Shown here: positions 1 through 7,672 of the stretch, in pieces
How the letters are laid out: every line of letters begins with the position of its first letter
Numbering within the stretch: position 1 is the stretch's first letter
Source of the DNA: JALZHR01 sp036389695
GTDB taxonomy: Bacteria; Acidobacteriota; Blastocatellia; Pyrinomonadales; Pyrinomonadaceae
Length of the DNA: 20,911 nt
Reading direction: 5' to 3'
Assembly (NCBI GenBank): GCA_036389695.1
Contig: DASVWG010000181.1
Coordinates: 1 to 20,911 of the forward strand
The notes under the pieces: generated by a model
The model's input: only the letters and a program-made list of their open reading frames with translations
Databases searched by the model: none
What the model was told of the DNA's origin: nothing
Program-made: the position numbers and the translations under genes

Positions 1-110
1 AAAAATTAAAAGATTTGTTAGCCGGAACGAGCGTTTCGGCAACGGACGAAACGACTTTTCAAACGCTTCGCGAACACGAATTAAGACCGCTTTATTTCAA
101 AAAAATTTAA
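1..110 (+). CDS. C-terminal end of an unidentified protein (partial)
   Basis: An open frame enters from the left edge (codons from base 3) and ends with TAA at 108-110, giving about 35 residues that end in ELRPLYFKKI. The residue mix (LAGTSVSATDETTF then TLREHELRPLYFKK) looks like a genuine charged protein terminus rather than a random frame, and a terminator-like hairpin follows. Too little is visible to name a family. It converges on the FG-GAP gene at 183-1781. Confidence 0.5.
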   Translation, partial: KLKDLLAGTSVSATDETTFQTLREHELRPLYFKKI

Positions 111-130
111 GCTTTATTACAAAAAAAATC

Positions 131-157
131 GAGGCTGAGAAGAATTTTCTCAGCCTC
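131..157 (-). terminator. Rho-independent terminator of the FG-GAP gene
   Basis: A perfect 11-bp stem (131-141 with 147-157) closes a 5-nt loop. On the minus strand it is followed at once by GATTTTTTTT, a classic U-tract, 26 nt past the stop codon at 183. On the plus strand only a weak T-stretch follows, so it may also partly stop the gene ending at 110. Confidence 0.85.
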
Positions 158-182
158 AACTTTTAAGCAACTAAGCTAAATC

Positions 183-1781
183 TTAGTGGCTGTTGTAGTT
201 TGCCACCGGATAGTCGCCCTGCTGTCCCCATTCCTGAGTCAGCAAAGTAGCATTCGATGAACGTCTGACGTAGAAGAAGTTCTGTTGAACGTCCGCATTC
301 GGTCTCCACACCGCGATGTCGATTTTGCCGTCGCCGTCATAATCGCCCTGCGTCGGGAAGTCGGTTGCCGACAAGCCCCACGGCTGTCCGTAGTGGATGA
401 TGTTGTTTGCGTTACGTCCGAGAACGCTCCAGACGATTTGACCGCCCGAGCCGCGTGCCACCGCAAAGTCGTCTTTGCCGTCGCCGTCATAGTCGCCCGG
501 CAGAATCAAATCGCTCGAAGTTCCCCAGAGAACCGCTTCGTTGCCGCCGCTGGATTTCTGAAGCAGGAAGACGCCTTGTCCGCTGCCGTTGTTGCGTTGG
601 ACGCAGAAGTCATTCTTGCCGTCGCCGTCGTAGTCGCCCGGTGACGGGAAGTCACCGTTCTGTCCGTATTGGACGAACGTGATTCCGCCGTTTGCCGTCG
701 CGCTGCCGCGGAAATACCAGAAGCTCGGCTGTCCGGCGGAAGCGCCGCCGCGATAAACCGCAAAATCGTCGATGTCGTCGCCGTCATAGTCGCCGACCAC
801 GGTCGGGTCGTCGCCCGTCGCGCCGAGCTCGCGCGCTTGAAGCGTGCTGTTCGAGCTGCGCAGAGCGTAGAAGAACGAGTTCGGAGCCGACGTCGGACGA
901 TAAACGGTAATGTCGTGTTTATCATCGCCGTCGAAGTCGCCGGAGACGAAGAAGTCGGTCGAGATGCCCCACGGAGTCTGCGTGCTGGTCGTGCCGTTGT
1001 TGATGAACCACGTCACCTGACCGCCCGAGCCGCCGCCCGTGTTGCGCACGACGACGTAATCGGTTTTGTTGTCGCCGTTGTAGTCAAGCGGCGCTTCCAC
1101 GTCCGTCGGAGGTTGAACAGCGTTCGGAGTATATTTGAACGTATCGATACCGATGATGTTTGAGTTGTCGCCGTCCGGACCGCCGTTTTCAACAAAGTAA
1201 CGGAAAGCCAGGCGACCGCTCGTCGGACCCGCGAGTCCTGAAACCGTCACGGTAAATTGCGTCCAGGTGGTCGGATAAGTTCCCAGATAGGTCGGGTCGA
1301 TATCCAGTAAGAGGGTGGTGAAAACGCCGACCGAGGTCGCCGTCGTGCCGACATCGGTGCTGGCTCCGCTCGTCGATAAGCGAACCTGCAGCCGGTCGGG
1401 GAAATTGTTGTTCGGCGTTCTCGTATAGAACGAATACGTATCGCCGTTATTCATCGTTCTGACAGGCGCGAATAACCAGTTGCTGATTGTTCCGGTGCCG
1501 GTCGTGCTGTTAAAATTGACTAAAATACAGGAAGTTGCCGCGCCCGCCTGAGCCGGGGGAATTCCTGTGCCGCCGCATTGTGACCAGGTCGAAGCGCCGA
1601 GAGGTTGACTACGATTTTGTTGTGCCCAGCCGCCTGTCGTGAACAGCGAAGGGACGTCTGCAAAGTCTTCCATAATTGCCTGCGCTTTCGCAAGATTGAC
1701 AAAACCGAAGACTGCCATTGAAACTACAGCCATCTTTAATACAAATGACCGTGCGGACTTAGTATGCTTAGTCCAGAACAT
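183..1781 (-). CDS. Secreted FG-GAP/VCBS repeat protein with choice-of-anchor-like N-domain
   Basis: The 532-residue protein starts with a Sec signal peptide: basic residues 5-11, a hydrophobic core at 15-30, and likely cleavage after AKA around residue 33. Residues about 36-218 form an all-beta region resembling choice-of-anchor J/adhesin-type domains. Six FG-GAP units follow, each with a calcium-binding loop of the type D-(Y/F)-(D/N)-G-D-x-x-x-D at about 233, 282, 331, 383, 430 and 480, spaced 47-52 residues apart, so the C-terminal half is probably a beta-propeller-like fold. The protein ends in GDYPVANYNSH, just after an incomplete last blade. The start is supported by GAGGAGG at 1792-1798, ten bases before ATG. 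A surface or extracellular binding role is inferred; no catalytic residues are seen. It is monocistronic, with its own promoter and terminator. Confidence 0.88.
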   Translation of the reverse strand: MFWTKHTKSARSFVLKMAVVSMAVFGFVNLAKAQAIMEDFADVPSLFTTGGWAQQNRSQPLGASTWSQCGGTGIPPAQAGAATSCILVNFNSTTGTGTISNWLFAPVRTMNNGDTYSFYTRTPNNNFPDRLQVRLSTSGASTDVGTTATSVGVFTTLLLDIDPTYLGTYPTTWTQFTVTVSGLAGPTSGRLAFRYFVENGGPDGDNSNIIGIDTFKYTPNAVQPPTDVEAPLDYNGDNKTDYVVVRNTGGGSGGQVTWFINNGTTSTQTPWGISTDFFVSGDFDGDDKHDITVYRPTSAPNSFFYALRSSNSTLQARELGATGDDPTVVGDYDGDDIDDFAVYRGGASAGQPSFWYFRGSATANGGITFVQYGQNGDFPSPGDYDGDGKNDFCVQRNNGSGQGVFLLQKSSGGNEAVLWGTSSDLILPGDYDGDGKDDFAVARGSGGQIVWSVLGRNANNIIHYGQPWGLSATDFPTQGDYDGDGKIDIAVWRPNADVQQNFFYVRRSSNATLLTQEWGQQGDYPVANYNSH

Positions 1782-1895
1782 AATAAACTTGCCTCCTCAA
1801 AATTTTAAGACGAATTGGATCTTCAGTCGATTGAGAAACTTTAGGAAAAAACTCGCCAAACCAAACTGAAGTTCAATAAACAGAATAGTGAGTGA

Positions 1896-1924
1896 AATTT
1901 ACTTTTTTTTTGTCTTAATGTCAA
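1896..1924 (-). promoter_or_regulatory. Sigma-70-like promoter of the FG-GAP gene
   Basis: On the minus strand a perfect TTGACA (1919-1924) lies 17 bp from TAAATT (1896-1901), with an A-rich spacer. This would start transcription near 1889, leaving a leader of about 108 nt before the ATG at 1781. The rest of the 1782-2105 divergent gap is AT-rich. I see no second convincing promoter for the plus-strand gene at 2106, only weak A/T boxes such as ACTATAAAAAG near 2062-2072. Confidence 0.6.
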
Positions 1925-2105
1925 GGAAATTTGACCAAAACGCAAACAGATATTCGCTTTAATATATTTTTTTTGCCGGAATTGCGGTTTCTTCCCTGCC
2001 GATTAGTTAAATTAGAGAAATAAATTAAAACTCGCGTTTCGTTTTCAGTCAAATAAAATGAGACTATAAAAAGAGTTCGAGGCTTTGTTTTAAGACTGTA
2101 AAATT

Positions 2106-3005
2106 ATGCGCGCAAATGAAACGGCAAGGGTCATTTTATTATTTATAGACGGTCTGGGAATCGGCGAAAAAGACGAAAAAAATCCGCTGGCGCAAATTGA
2201 AAATATCGAGCCGCTGGCGCATTTTAAAAACGCGGGCGCGCCGGTCACCGGCGACGGAATAATGATTCCGACCGACGCGCGGCTCGGCGTCGAAGGTCGC
2301 CCGCAGAGCGCTTCGGGGCAAACGACGATTTTAACCGGCGTCAACGCGCCCGCCGCGCTCGGCTATCATAAACAGGGCTTTCCGAATCAGGCGCTGCGCG
2401 ACATCATCAATGAAAATTCGATTTTTCTCCGACTGAAAAATCTCGGCATCGAGCCGAACGTTTTCGCCAACGCCTACACGCCGCAGTTTTTCGAAGCCGC
2501 GCCGCGCTGGAAATCGGCGACGACCGTCGCCGTCGAAGCCGCCGGAATTCCCTTCCGCCGCCTGCCGGATTTAACCGGTCGCCAGGCGGTTTTTCACGAT
2601 TTCACCAATGAATCTTTGCGCGAAAGAGGCTTTGACGTGCCCGTCTTTTCGCCCGATGAAGCCGCCGCGATTGTCGTCAAACTCGCCGCAAATCATCGCT
2701 TCGTGCTTTACGAACATTTTATGACCGACAAAATCGGACACGAGCGGGATTTTGAAAAAGCGCGCATCCTTTTGCCGCGCCTCGCCGAATTTATCCGCGA
2801 AGTCGTCGCGCAGGCGGATTTAAAAAAAACGACCGTTCTCTTGACAAGCGACCACGGCAACATTGAAGATTTGTCAGTTCGCCAGCATACTTTGAACGAC
2901 GTGCCGACCGTCGTCTGGGGCAGAAAAAACCGCGAAACCGCCGCGCGAATAAAATCGCTGGCTGACATTACGCCCGCGATTATCGGTCTTTTGAGCGAAA
3001 ATTAA
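2106..3005 (+). CDS. Alkaline-phosphatase-superfamily metalloenzyme (phosphoglycerate mutase/phosphopentomutase-like)
   Basis: This 299-residue protein carries the metal-site signature of the alkaline phosphatase superfamily. FIDGLGIG (D15) is the first ligand strand. SASGQTTILTG (68-78) is the nucleophile loop with candidate Thr73/Thr74. FMTDKIGH supplies D208 and H212, TSDHGNIED supplies D249 and H250, and H261 follows before NDVPTVVWG. The order fits cofactor-independent phosphoglycerate mutases and phosphopentomutases, but at 299 residues it is shorter than canonical iPGM (about 510), so it lacks the large inserted domain or has a reduced cap (residues about 85-190). The substrate cannot be read from the sequence; a phosphomonoester or phosphosugar is the family expectation. 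No signal peptide is present, so it should be cytoplasmic. No clear Shine-Dalgarno is seen before ATG. The next gene on the same strand is 163 bp away, separated by a hairpin repeat. Confidence 0.75.
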   Translation: MRANETARVILLFIDGLGIGEKDEKNPLAQIENIEPLAHFKNAGAPVTGDGIMIPTDARLGVEGRPQSASGQTTILTGVNAPAALGYHKQGFPNQALRDIINENSIFLRLKNLGIEPNVFANAYTPQFFEAAPRWKSATTVAVEAAGIPFRRLPDLTGRQAVFHDFTNESLRERGFDVPVFSPDEAAAIVVKLAANHRFVLYEHFMTDKIGHERDFEKARILLPRLAEFIREVVAQADLKKTTVLLTSDHGNIEDLSVRQHTLNDVPTVVWGRKNRETAARIKSLADITPAIIGLLSEN

Positions 3006-3033
3006 ATCGGATTTTTACCACAAAGGGAATTTT

Positions 3034-3128
3034 ACAGGATGGACAGGATGAACAGGATGAAAACTTTTGAATAAAACTCGAATGTTGATTTGAAAACCAA
3101 TATATCCTGTCTATCCTGTTCATCCTGT
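3034..3128. repeat. Intergenic long hairpin built from 9-nt repeats
   Basis: The left arm (3034-3060) is three 9-nt units of the form ACAGGATGR. The right arm (3103-3128) is the inverted counterpart, TATCCTGTC, TATCCTGTT, CATCCTGT. The arms pair over about 26 bp with three to four mismatches, mostly G-T, around a 43-nt AT-rich loop. It lies between two genes on the same strand (stop at 3005, start at 3169). See the finding on the hairpin family. Confidence 0.8.
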
Positions 3129-3168
3129 TTGAATCCGTGTTTATCTGTGCAAAAGCGAAAATTAAATT

Positions 3169-4551
3169 ATGGATGCTGTTGTTGCAAACGAAACGAAAAA
3201 CGACCGCCGCGAAATTTTCGGCTGGGTGATGTATGACTGGGCTAACTCGGCTTATTATACGACGGTCATCGGCGTCTTAATCGCGCCTTTTCTGACGCGA
3301 CTCGCGCAGGCGCACGTCGGCGACAACGGCGTGGTCTTTGATTTAGGCTCGCTCGGCGCCATCACGGCAAAATCGCTGACTTCCGGCGCAACCGTTATCG
3401 GCGTTCTCATACAGGCTTTTCTGATGATAATTTTGAGCGCGATTGCCGATTACTCGAATCTGAAAAAGACTTTTATGATGATTCTCTGCTACGCGGGCGT
3501 AGCGGCGGGCTGCCTGATGTTTTTTATCGACGGCGACCATTATCTGCTCGGCTGCCTGCTGCTGATTATCACGAACGTCTGTATCGGCACGAGTCTGGTT
3601 TTTTATAACGCTTATCTGACCGCTATCACGACCGAAGATATGCGCGACCGCGTTTCCGCTCGCGGCTACGCTTACGGCTACGTCGGCGGCTCGATAATGC
3701 TGGTCGTTAATCTGCTGATGCTCAACTACGCCGACGCTATGGGCATTTCGACTTCGCTTGCCATTCGCATCTGTCTTTTGAGCGCGGCTTTGTGGTGGGG
3801 CGGATTTGCCGTCATCACTTTTACGAGATTGAAAAATCGCGGCGAAAAGCGCGAGATTCCCGCCGGAAAAAATATCGTCTCCGTCGCCTTCAGCGAAATC
3901 GCGCAAACTTTCCGCGAGTTTATTCACCTGCGCTACACTCTGCTTTTTCTCGTCGCCTATCTTTTCTACAACGACGGCATCCAGACGGTTATCTACCAGG
4001 CGTCGGTTTTTGTCGAGCAGGAGCTTTTTATCGCCAAAGGCTTGCCCGCTGACCCGATTTTTCTCATTCTTTTGTTTCTCGAAACGCAAATCGTCGCCTT
4101 TATCGGCGCTTTGTTCTGGGAACGCGTCTCGCGCGTTATCGGCGCGAAAAACACTATTCTGGTTTCGCTCGCGTGGTGGGCTGGCGTCGTCATTTTCGCA
4201 TACGGATTTCTAAACGATAAAAGTCAGGCGTGGTATCTGGGCGCGGCAATCGGCTTTGTCATCGGCGGCACGCAGTCGCTTTCGCGCTCGCTTTATTCGC
4301 AGATGATTCCAAAGGGACGCGAAGCGTCGTTCTTCAGCTTTTACGAGATTTCCGAAAAGGGCACTTCGTGGATGGGCTTGCTGATTTTCTCAATCGTCGT
4401 CGCTTCGACCAATTCATATCGACAGGCGATTCTCGCGCTGATTTTCTTTTTCGTCGTCGGCGGACTGCTGCTGCTCATCAACCCGATTAAAAAAGCGATT
4501 CACGAAGCCGGACAGCACACGCCCGAAGAAGTGGCGGCAAATCCGGGATAG
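3169..4551 (+). CDS. MFS transporter of the Atg22/UMF1 type
   Basis: The 460-residue integral membrane protein has about 12 hydrophobic segments. The opening WVMYDWANSAYYTTV (19-33) is the hallmark of the vacuole-effluxer (Atg22, UMF1, MFS_5) branch of the major facilitator superfamily. A loop follows the first helix (about 50-75), then paired helices, and a central cytoplasmic loop (about 225-245, rich in K/R/E) divides two six-helix halves. GGTQSLSRSLYSQMIP (about 364-379), before helix 11, is another recognisable family segment. Members export small solutes, amino acids in the yeast case; the substrate here is unknown. The ATG at 3169 has no strong Shine-Dalgarno. The stop codon TAG (4549-4551) is itself the first three bases of the following hairpin repeat. 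Confidence 0.85.
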   Translation: MDAVVANETKNDRREIFGWVMYDWANSAYYTTVIGVLIAPFLTRLAQAHVGDNGVVFDLGSLGAITAKSLTSGATVIGVLIQAFLMIILSAIADYSNLKKTFMMILCYAGVAAGCLMFFIDGDHYLLGCLLLIITNVCIGTSLVFYNAYLTAITTEDMRDRVSARGYAYGYVGGSIMLVVNLLMLNYADAMGISTSLAIRICLLSAALWWGGFAVITFTRLKNRGEKREIPAGKNIVSVAFSEIAQTFREFIHLRYTLLFLVAYLFYNDGIQTVIYQASVFVEQELFIAKGLPADPIFLILLFLETQIVAFIGALFWERVSRVIGAKNTILVSLAWWAGVVIFAYGFLNDKSQAWYLGAAIGFVIGGTQSLSRSLYSQMIPKGREASFFSFYEISEKGTSWMGLLIFSIVVASTNSYRQAILALIFFFVVGGLLLLINPIKKAIHEAGQHTPEEVAANPG

Positions 4552-4740
4552 CCACGAAAGGACACGAAAAAAACACGAAATAAGAAGAAAGAAAATTAGC
4601 TGCCGAAGAACACAGAGAAATAAGCCACGAATTTCACGAATTTCACGAATAAAAGAAATAAATTAATTCGTGAAATTCGTGTTATTCGCGGCTAAATTTT
4701 TCTTTTTCTTTCGTGCTTTTTTCGTGTCCTTTCGTGGCTA
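4549..4740. repeat. Nested intergenic hairpin (CACGAA repeats) between convergent genes
   Basis: The outer arms, 4549-4580 and 4709-4740, are inverted copies over 32 bp with one mismatch (TAGCCACGAAAGGACACGAA onward). Inside them lies a second inverted pair: 4621-4650, made of 9-nt TTCACGAAT units after a GCCACGAAT lead, and 4666-4694. The outer left arm starts in the stop codon of the MFS gene. The outer right arm ends 4 bases before the stop of the convergent phosphoesterase gene (4745). It could act as a two-way terminator. Its two layers suggest one element inserted into, or grown within, another. Confidence 0.85.
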
Positions 4741-4744
4741 AATC

Positions 4745-5638
4745 TCATTCCGCGTAAATTTTCAGCACGGCGATTTCCGGCGGAACGTTAAAGCGCACGG
4801 GCATAATGCTCGTTCCGACGCCGGTGGTGACGAACATATCGACGTTGTTTTCGCGAATGTGACCGTAAGCGTATTTCTGACCGTAGCTGGAAGGAATGAC
4901 CGGACAGCCGACCAGCGGCAGGCAGACCTGACCGCCGTGCGTGTGTCCGGCGAGAATCAGGCGCAGGTCGGGCGAGATTGTCGCGTCGCCGGTAATTACC
5001 GGCAAAATGTCGGGGCTGTGTTCCAGCACAATCAGGTCGCCCGCCGGTTCGACTTTCGCTAAATTCTCTTTCGCGTTGCGGGCGAATATCGTCCAATCGG
5101 CGATGTGCATATGGTCGAGCAGTCCGAGAACGCGAAATTTCTGCCCGCCTTTTTCCAGCCCGACGGCTTTGTTCTGCAAAACCGTGATTCCCGCTTTTTG
5201 CAGTTCGAGTTCGACGATGCGGTCGTTATACCATTCGTCGTGATTGCCCAGCACGGCGTAGACGCCGAGCGGCGCGCGCAAGCCTCTGAGGTTTTCGCCG
5301 ATTGTCTCCATCGGCATTTTCAAATCCCGCTGGCTAATCGGTTTATTTTCGTGACGTTGCGAAACATAATCGCCCAAAAGTACGATTAAATCGGCATTCT
5401 GCGCGTTTGCCAGTTCGACGACGCGGCGGATTTTCGCTTCGTCGATATAATCGGAGCCGCCGTGAATGTCCGAAATCGCGACGATTTTCAAGCCGTTTAA
5501 AGCCGGATTCCAGTTTTTAACTTTTAGCTCGTATTCGTTGACGACCAGGCGATTCGGCTCGATAAAAAAACCGTAGGCGAGACATAAAACGCCGATGATG
5601 ACCGAAGCGATAAAGGCGAGCAGAAGTTTTTTCTTCAT
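4745..5638 (-). CDS. Membrane-anchored calcineurin-like metallophosphoesterase (YkuE/YaeI-like)
   Basis: The 297-residue protein has an N-terminal basic-hydrophobic segment (KKKLLLAFIASVIIGVLCLA, 2-21) that should act as an uncleaved signal anchor. The complete metallophosphoesterase motif set follows: SDIHGG (D57, H59), LLGDYVS (D90), GNHDEWY (N132, H133), LEHSPD (H207) and AGHTHGGQ (H232, H234). These residues bind a two-metal centre. The YkuE/YaeI branch includes enzymes proposed to act on lipid-linked substrates at the membrane; the actual substrate is not readable here. The catalytic domain probably faces outward. A hairpin repeat (5651-5785) sits directly upstream, so the promoter is not obvious. 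Confidence 0.85.
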   Translation of the reverse strand: MKKKLLLAFIASVIIGVLCLAYGFFIEPNRLVVNEYELKVKNWNPALNGLKIVAISDIHGGSDYIDEAKIRRVVELANAQNADLIVLLGDYVSQRHENKPISQRDLKMPMETIGENLRGLRAPLGVYAVLGNHDEWYNDRIVELELQKAGITVLQNKAVGLEKGGQKFRVLGLLDHMHIADWTIFARNAKENLAKVEPAGDLIVLEHSPDILPVITGDATISPDLRLILAGHTHGGQVCLPLVGCPVIPSSYGQKYAYGHIRENNVDMFVTTGVGTSIMPVRFNVPPEIAVLKIYAE

Positions 5639-5650
5639 ATTAAATATAAT

Positions 5651-5785
5651 TGTAGGGGCACGCGGGCGTGCCTGCCCAATGAGCGCAGCGAATATGCGTT
5701 TAAATAAAATTCAATCTTGAATTTATTTTTATCTTTGGTTCGCGCTGCCAGCGCTCATTGGGCAGGCACAAGACCTGCCCCTACA
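5651..5785. repeat. Intergenic hairpin, TGTAGGGGCA family, copy 1
   Basis: The left arm (5651-5691) and right arm (5739-5785) are imperfect inverted copies opening with TGTAGGGGCA and sharing CCTGCCCAATGAGCGC. The left arm reads ACGCGGGCGTG where the right arm carries the AGACCTGCCCC type, so the arms have diverged. The loop is about 47 nt and AT-rich. A second copy of the same family is at 10674-10861. It lies between two minus-strand genes, UbiD (stop at 5800) and the phosphoesterase (start at 5638). Confidence 0.85.
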
Positions 5786-5799
5786 TTGCTTGCGGCGTC

Positions 5800-7560
5800 T
5801 TAAATCTTCTTTGGAAAATATTCGTTCCAGCGCCCGTCGACCAATAGTTTAATGTCGTCGCGCGTTTCGACTTCCGCCGGATACCACGGCTTCATGCGGG
5901 CGTCGATGATAATCGGCGCGGTGTAGGCGAGATGATTGTGTTTTATCTCGACGTTGTGCGCGTAGATGTCGGTCGCCGGATTAAAGCGCGTCCACGTCGC
6001 CCAGAGGAATTTGTCGGCGGAATCGGCGTATTCGATTTTATCGTGCAGGACGACCGCTTGAAATTCGTTGAAGTTGTTGATTTTGGCGATTCTTTCCGGC
6101 AGAGTTTTGTCTTTTTCGTATTCGGTCGCTTCCAGAACGAGACAGCCGCCGCAGAAAACCTTCGCCTGCCGGATGCCGAGCGGCAGCGAACCTTCAAACT
6201 CACGCTTTAATTCCCTTTTCGCGCTCCCGGTGCCGACCATCATCGCTTTCGAGCCGTGATTTATTTTTCCCGAAGCGTAATCCAGCGTATCGAACGAAGT
6301 GTTCGAGAAAATAAAAAAATCCGTCGCCCAATCGACGCGCGCGAGAATGTGTTCGAAAAGCTGTTTAAAATTTCGCAAATCCTGCGGCGTGTCGGTCAGA
6401 AGCAGAAATTTCGTGAGCGAAAGCTGACCCTCGCCCAAAATGCGGAAACCCGCGCCGAGCGCTTCGCGCGCGTAACGTTCTTTGACGACCGCCGCCGCCA
6501 GCGAATGAAAACCCGTCTCGCCGTAGCTCCATAAATCTTTCACCGCCGGCATCACCAGCGGAAACAGCGGCGAAAGTAATTCCTGCAAATAATCGCCGAT
6601 GTAAAAATCTTCCTGTCGCGGCTTGCCAACAACGGTCGCCGGAAAAATCGCGTCCCGGCGATGAAAAACGGCTTCCGCCTCGAAAATCGGGTAATCGTGC
6701 TGCAGTGAATAGTAACCGTAATGGTCGCCGAACGGACCTTCGGGCTTGCGCTCGTGCGGCGCGACTTTGCCGCAGATGGCGAATTCGGCTTCGGCAATCA
6801 GGCGATGGTGATTTTTTAAAGGATTTTCGACGGTTTTTATTTTATTTCCGGCGAGCAAGGAAGCGAGCATCAATTCGGGAACGTCTTCAGGCAGAGGCGC
6901 AATCGCGGCGAGAATCATCGCGGGCGCGCCGCCGAGGAAAATCGTCACGGGCAAAGATTGATTCAATTTTTCAGCTTCGTGATAATGAAAACCGCCGCCC
7001 TTGTGAATCTGCCAGTGAATGCCGGTCGTCCGCGCGTCGTAGCGCTGGATGCGATACATTCCGAGATTGTGTTTGCCGGAAGTCGGGCTTTCCGTGTAGA
7101 CGAGCGGCAAAGTGACGAAATGCCCGCCGTCTTCGTGCCAGAGCTGCAAAAGCGGAAGCGCGTTTAAATCGGCGGGCACATCCTTCGCTTCGAGTACCGG
7201 CGCGTTTTTGACTTTTTTTGTGCCGAGCTTCAGCGCGTCAAAAGCCATCGAGCGATGCGCCCAAAGCTCACGCGGTTTCGGCGGCAAAATTTTATCGACC
7301 ATCTCGACCGCCGTTTTGACAAACTCTTTCGGCTTTTGCGTGAAGGCAAGGTCGATGCGTTTGTTCGTGCCGAAAAGATTTGTCACGACCGGATACTTCG
7401 AGCCTTTGACGTTTTTGAAAAACAGAGCCTTTCCCTGTTCGTCAATCACGCGGCGATGAATCTCGGCGATTTCCAAGTACGGGTCGACTTCCGCCGCGAT
7501 TTCGATTAAATCGTTTTCCCGGCGAAGCGTTTCGAGAAATGAACGCAGGTTCGTGTGCAT
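5800..7560 (-). CDS. UbiD family decarboxylase
   Basis: At 586 residues this matches the long form of UbiD-type (de)carboxylases, which use prenylated FMN made by a UbiX partner. The N-terminal domain (1-110) has the LRxFLETLRRENDLIEI opening. HNLGMYRIQRYDARTTGIHW (164-183) is the cofactor/metal loop with Arg170. EAEFAICG (257-264) and EGPFGDHYGYYS (274-285) are the conserved acidic active-site strands. PRQEDFYIGDYLQELLSP (314-331) and FFIFSNTSFDTLDYASGKI are further family segments. The reaction is probably decarboxylation of an aromatic or alpha,beta-unsaturated acid. Quinone precursor biosynthesis is possible, but no ubiX or quinone gene is present in the window to support a specific pathway. 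No clear Shine-Dalgarno precedes the ATG. Confidence 0.88.
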   Translation of the reverse strand: MHTNLRSFLETLRRENDLIEIAAEVDPYLEIAEIHRRVIDEQGKALFFKNVKGSKYPVVTNLFGTNKRIDLAFTQKPKEFVKTAVEMVDKILPPKPRELWAHRSMAFDALKLGTKKVKNAPVLEAKDVPADLNALPLLQLWHEDGGHFVTLPLVYTESPTSGKHNLGMYRIQRYDARTTGIHWQIHKGGGFHYHEAEKLNQSLPVTIFLGGAPAMILAAIAPLPEDVPELMLASLLAGNKIKTVENPLKNHHRLIAEAEFAICGKVAPHERKPEGPFGDHYGYYSLQHDYPIFEAEAVFHRRDAIFPATVVGKPRQEDFYIGDYLQELLSPLFPLVMPAVKDLWSYGETGFHSLAAAVVKERYAREALGAGFRILGEGQLSLTKFLLLTDTPQDLRNFKQLFEHILARVDWATDFFIFSNTSFDTLDYASGKINHGSKAMMVGTGSAKRELKREFEGSLPLGIRQAKVFCGGCLVLEATEYEKDKTLPERIAKINNFNEFQAVVLHDKIEYADSADKFLWATWTRFNPATDIYAHNVEIKHNHLAYTAPIIIDARMKPWYPAEVETRDDIKLLVDGRWNEYFPKKI

Positions 7561-7611
7561 AAAAGATTTTGTGCCCGTTTACATTCAAGCAAAGACTTCG
7601 CCAAAACACAA

Positions 7612-7641
7612 AAGGCGGAAATATTAGAAACATTCCGCCTT
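7612..7641 (-). terminator. Terminator after the M16 operon
   Basis: A perfect 9-bp stem (AAGGCGGAA at 7612-7620 with TTCCGCCTT at 7633-7641) encloses a 12-nt loop. On the minus strand it is followed by TTGTGTTTT. It lies about 30 nt beyond the stop codon at 7673 and before the UbiD gene start at 7560, separating the two transcription units. Confidence 0.65.
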
Positions 7642-7672
7642 CTGATTATTTTGTTTGAATTAACGACGTTTT

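Noticed and set aside
183..1100. Plus-strand frames (285-644, 669-1163) over the FG-GAP repeats
   Set aside because: They are antisense readings of the GCCGTCGCCGTC calcium-loop codons with Val/Ala/Arg-rich products and no family features.
3343..4089. A 248-codon minus-strand frame opposite the MFS gene
   Set aside because: It is the antisense of a clear transporter gene, is rich in K/Q/R/N with no domain, and has no Shine-Dalgarno.
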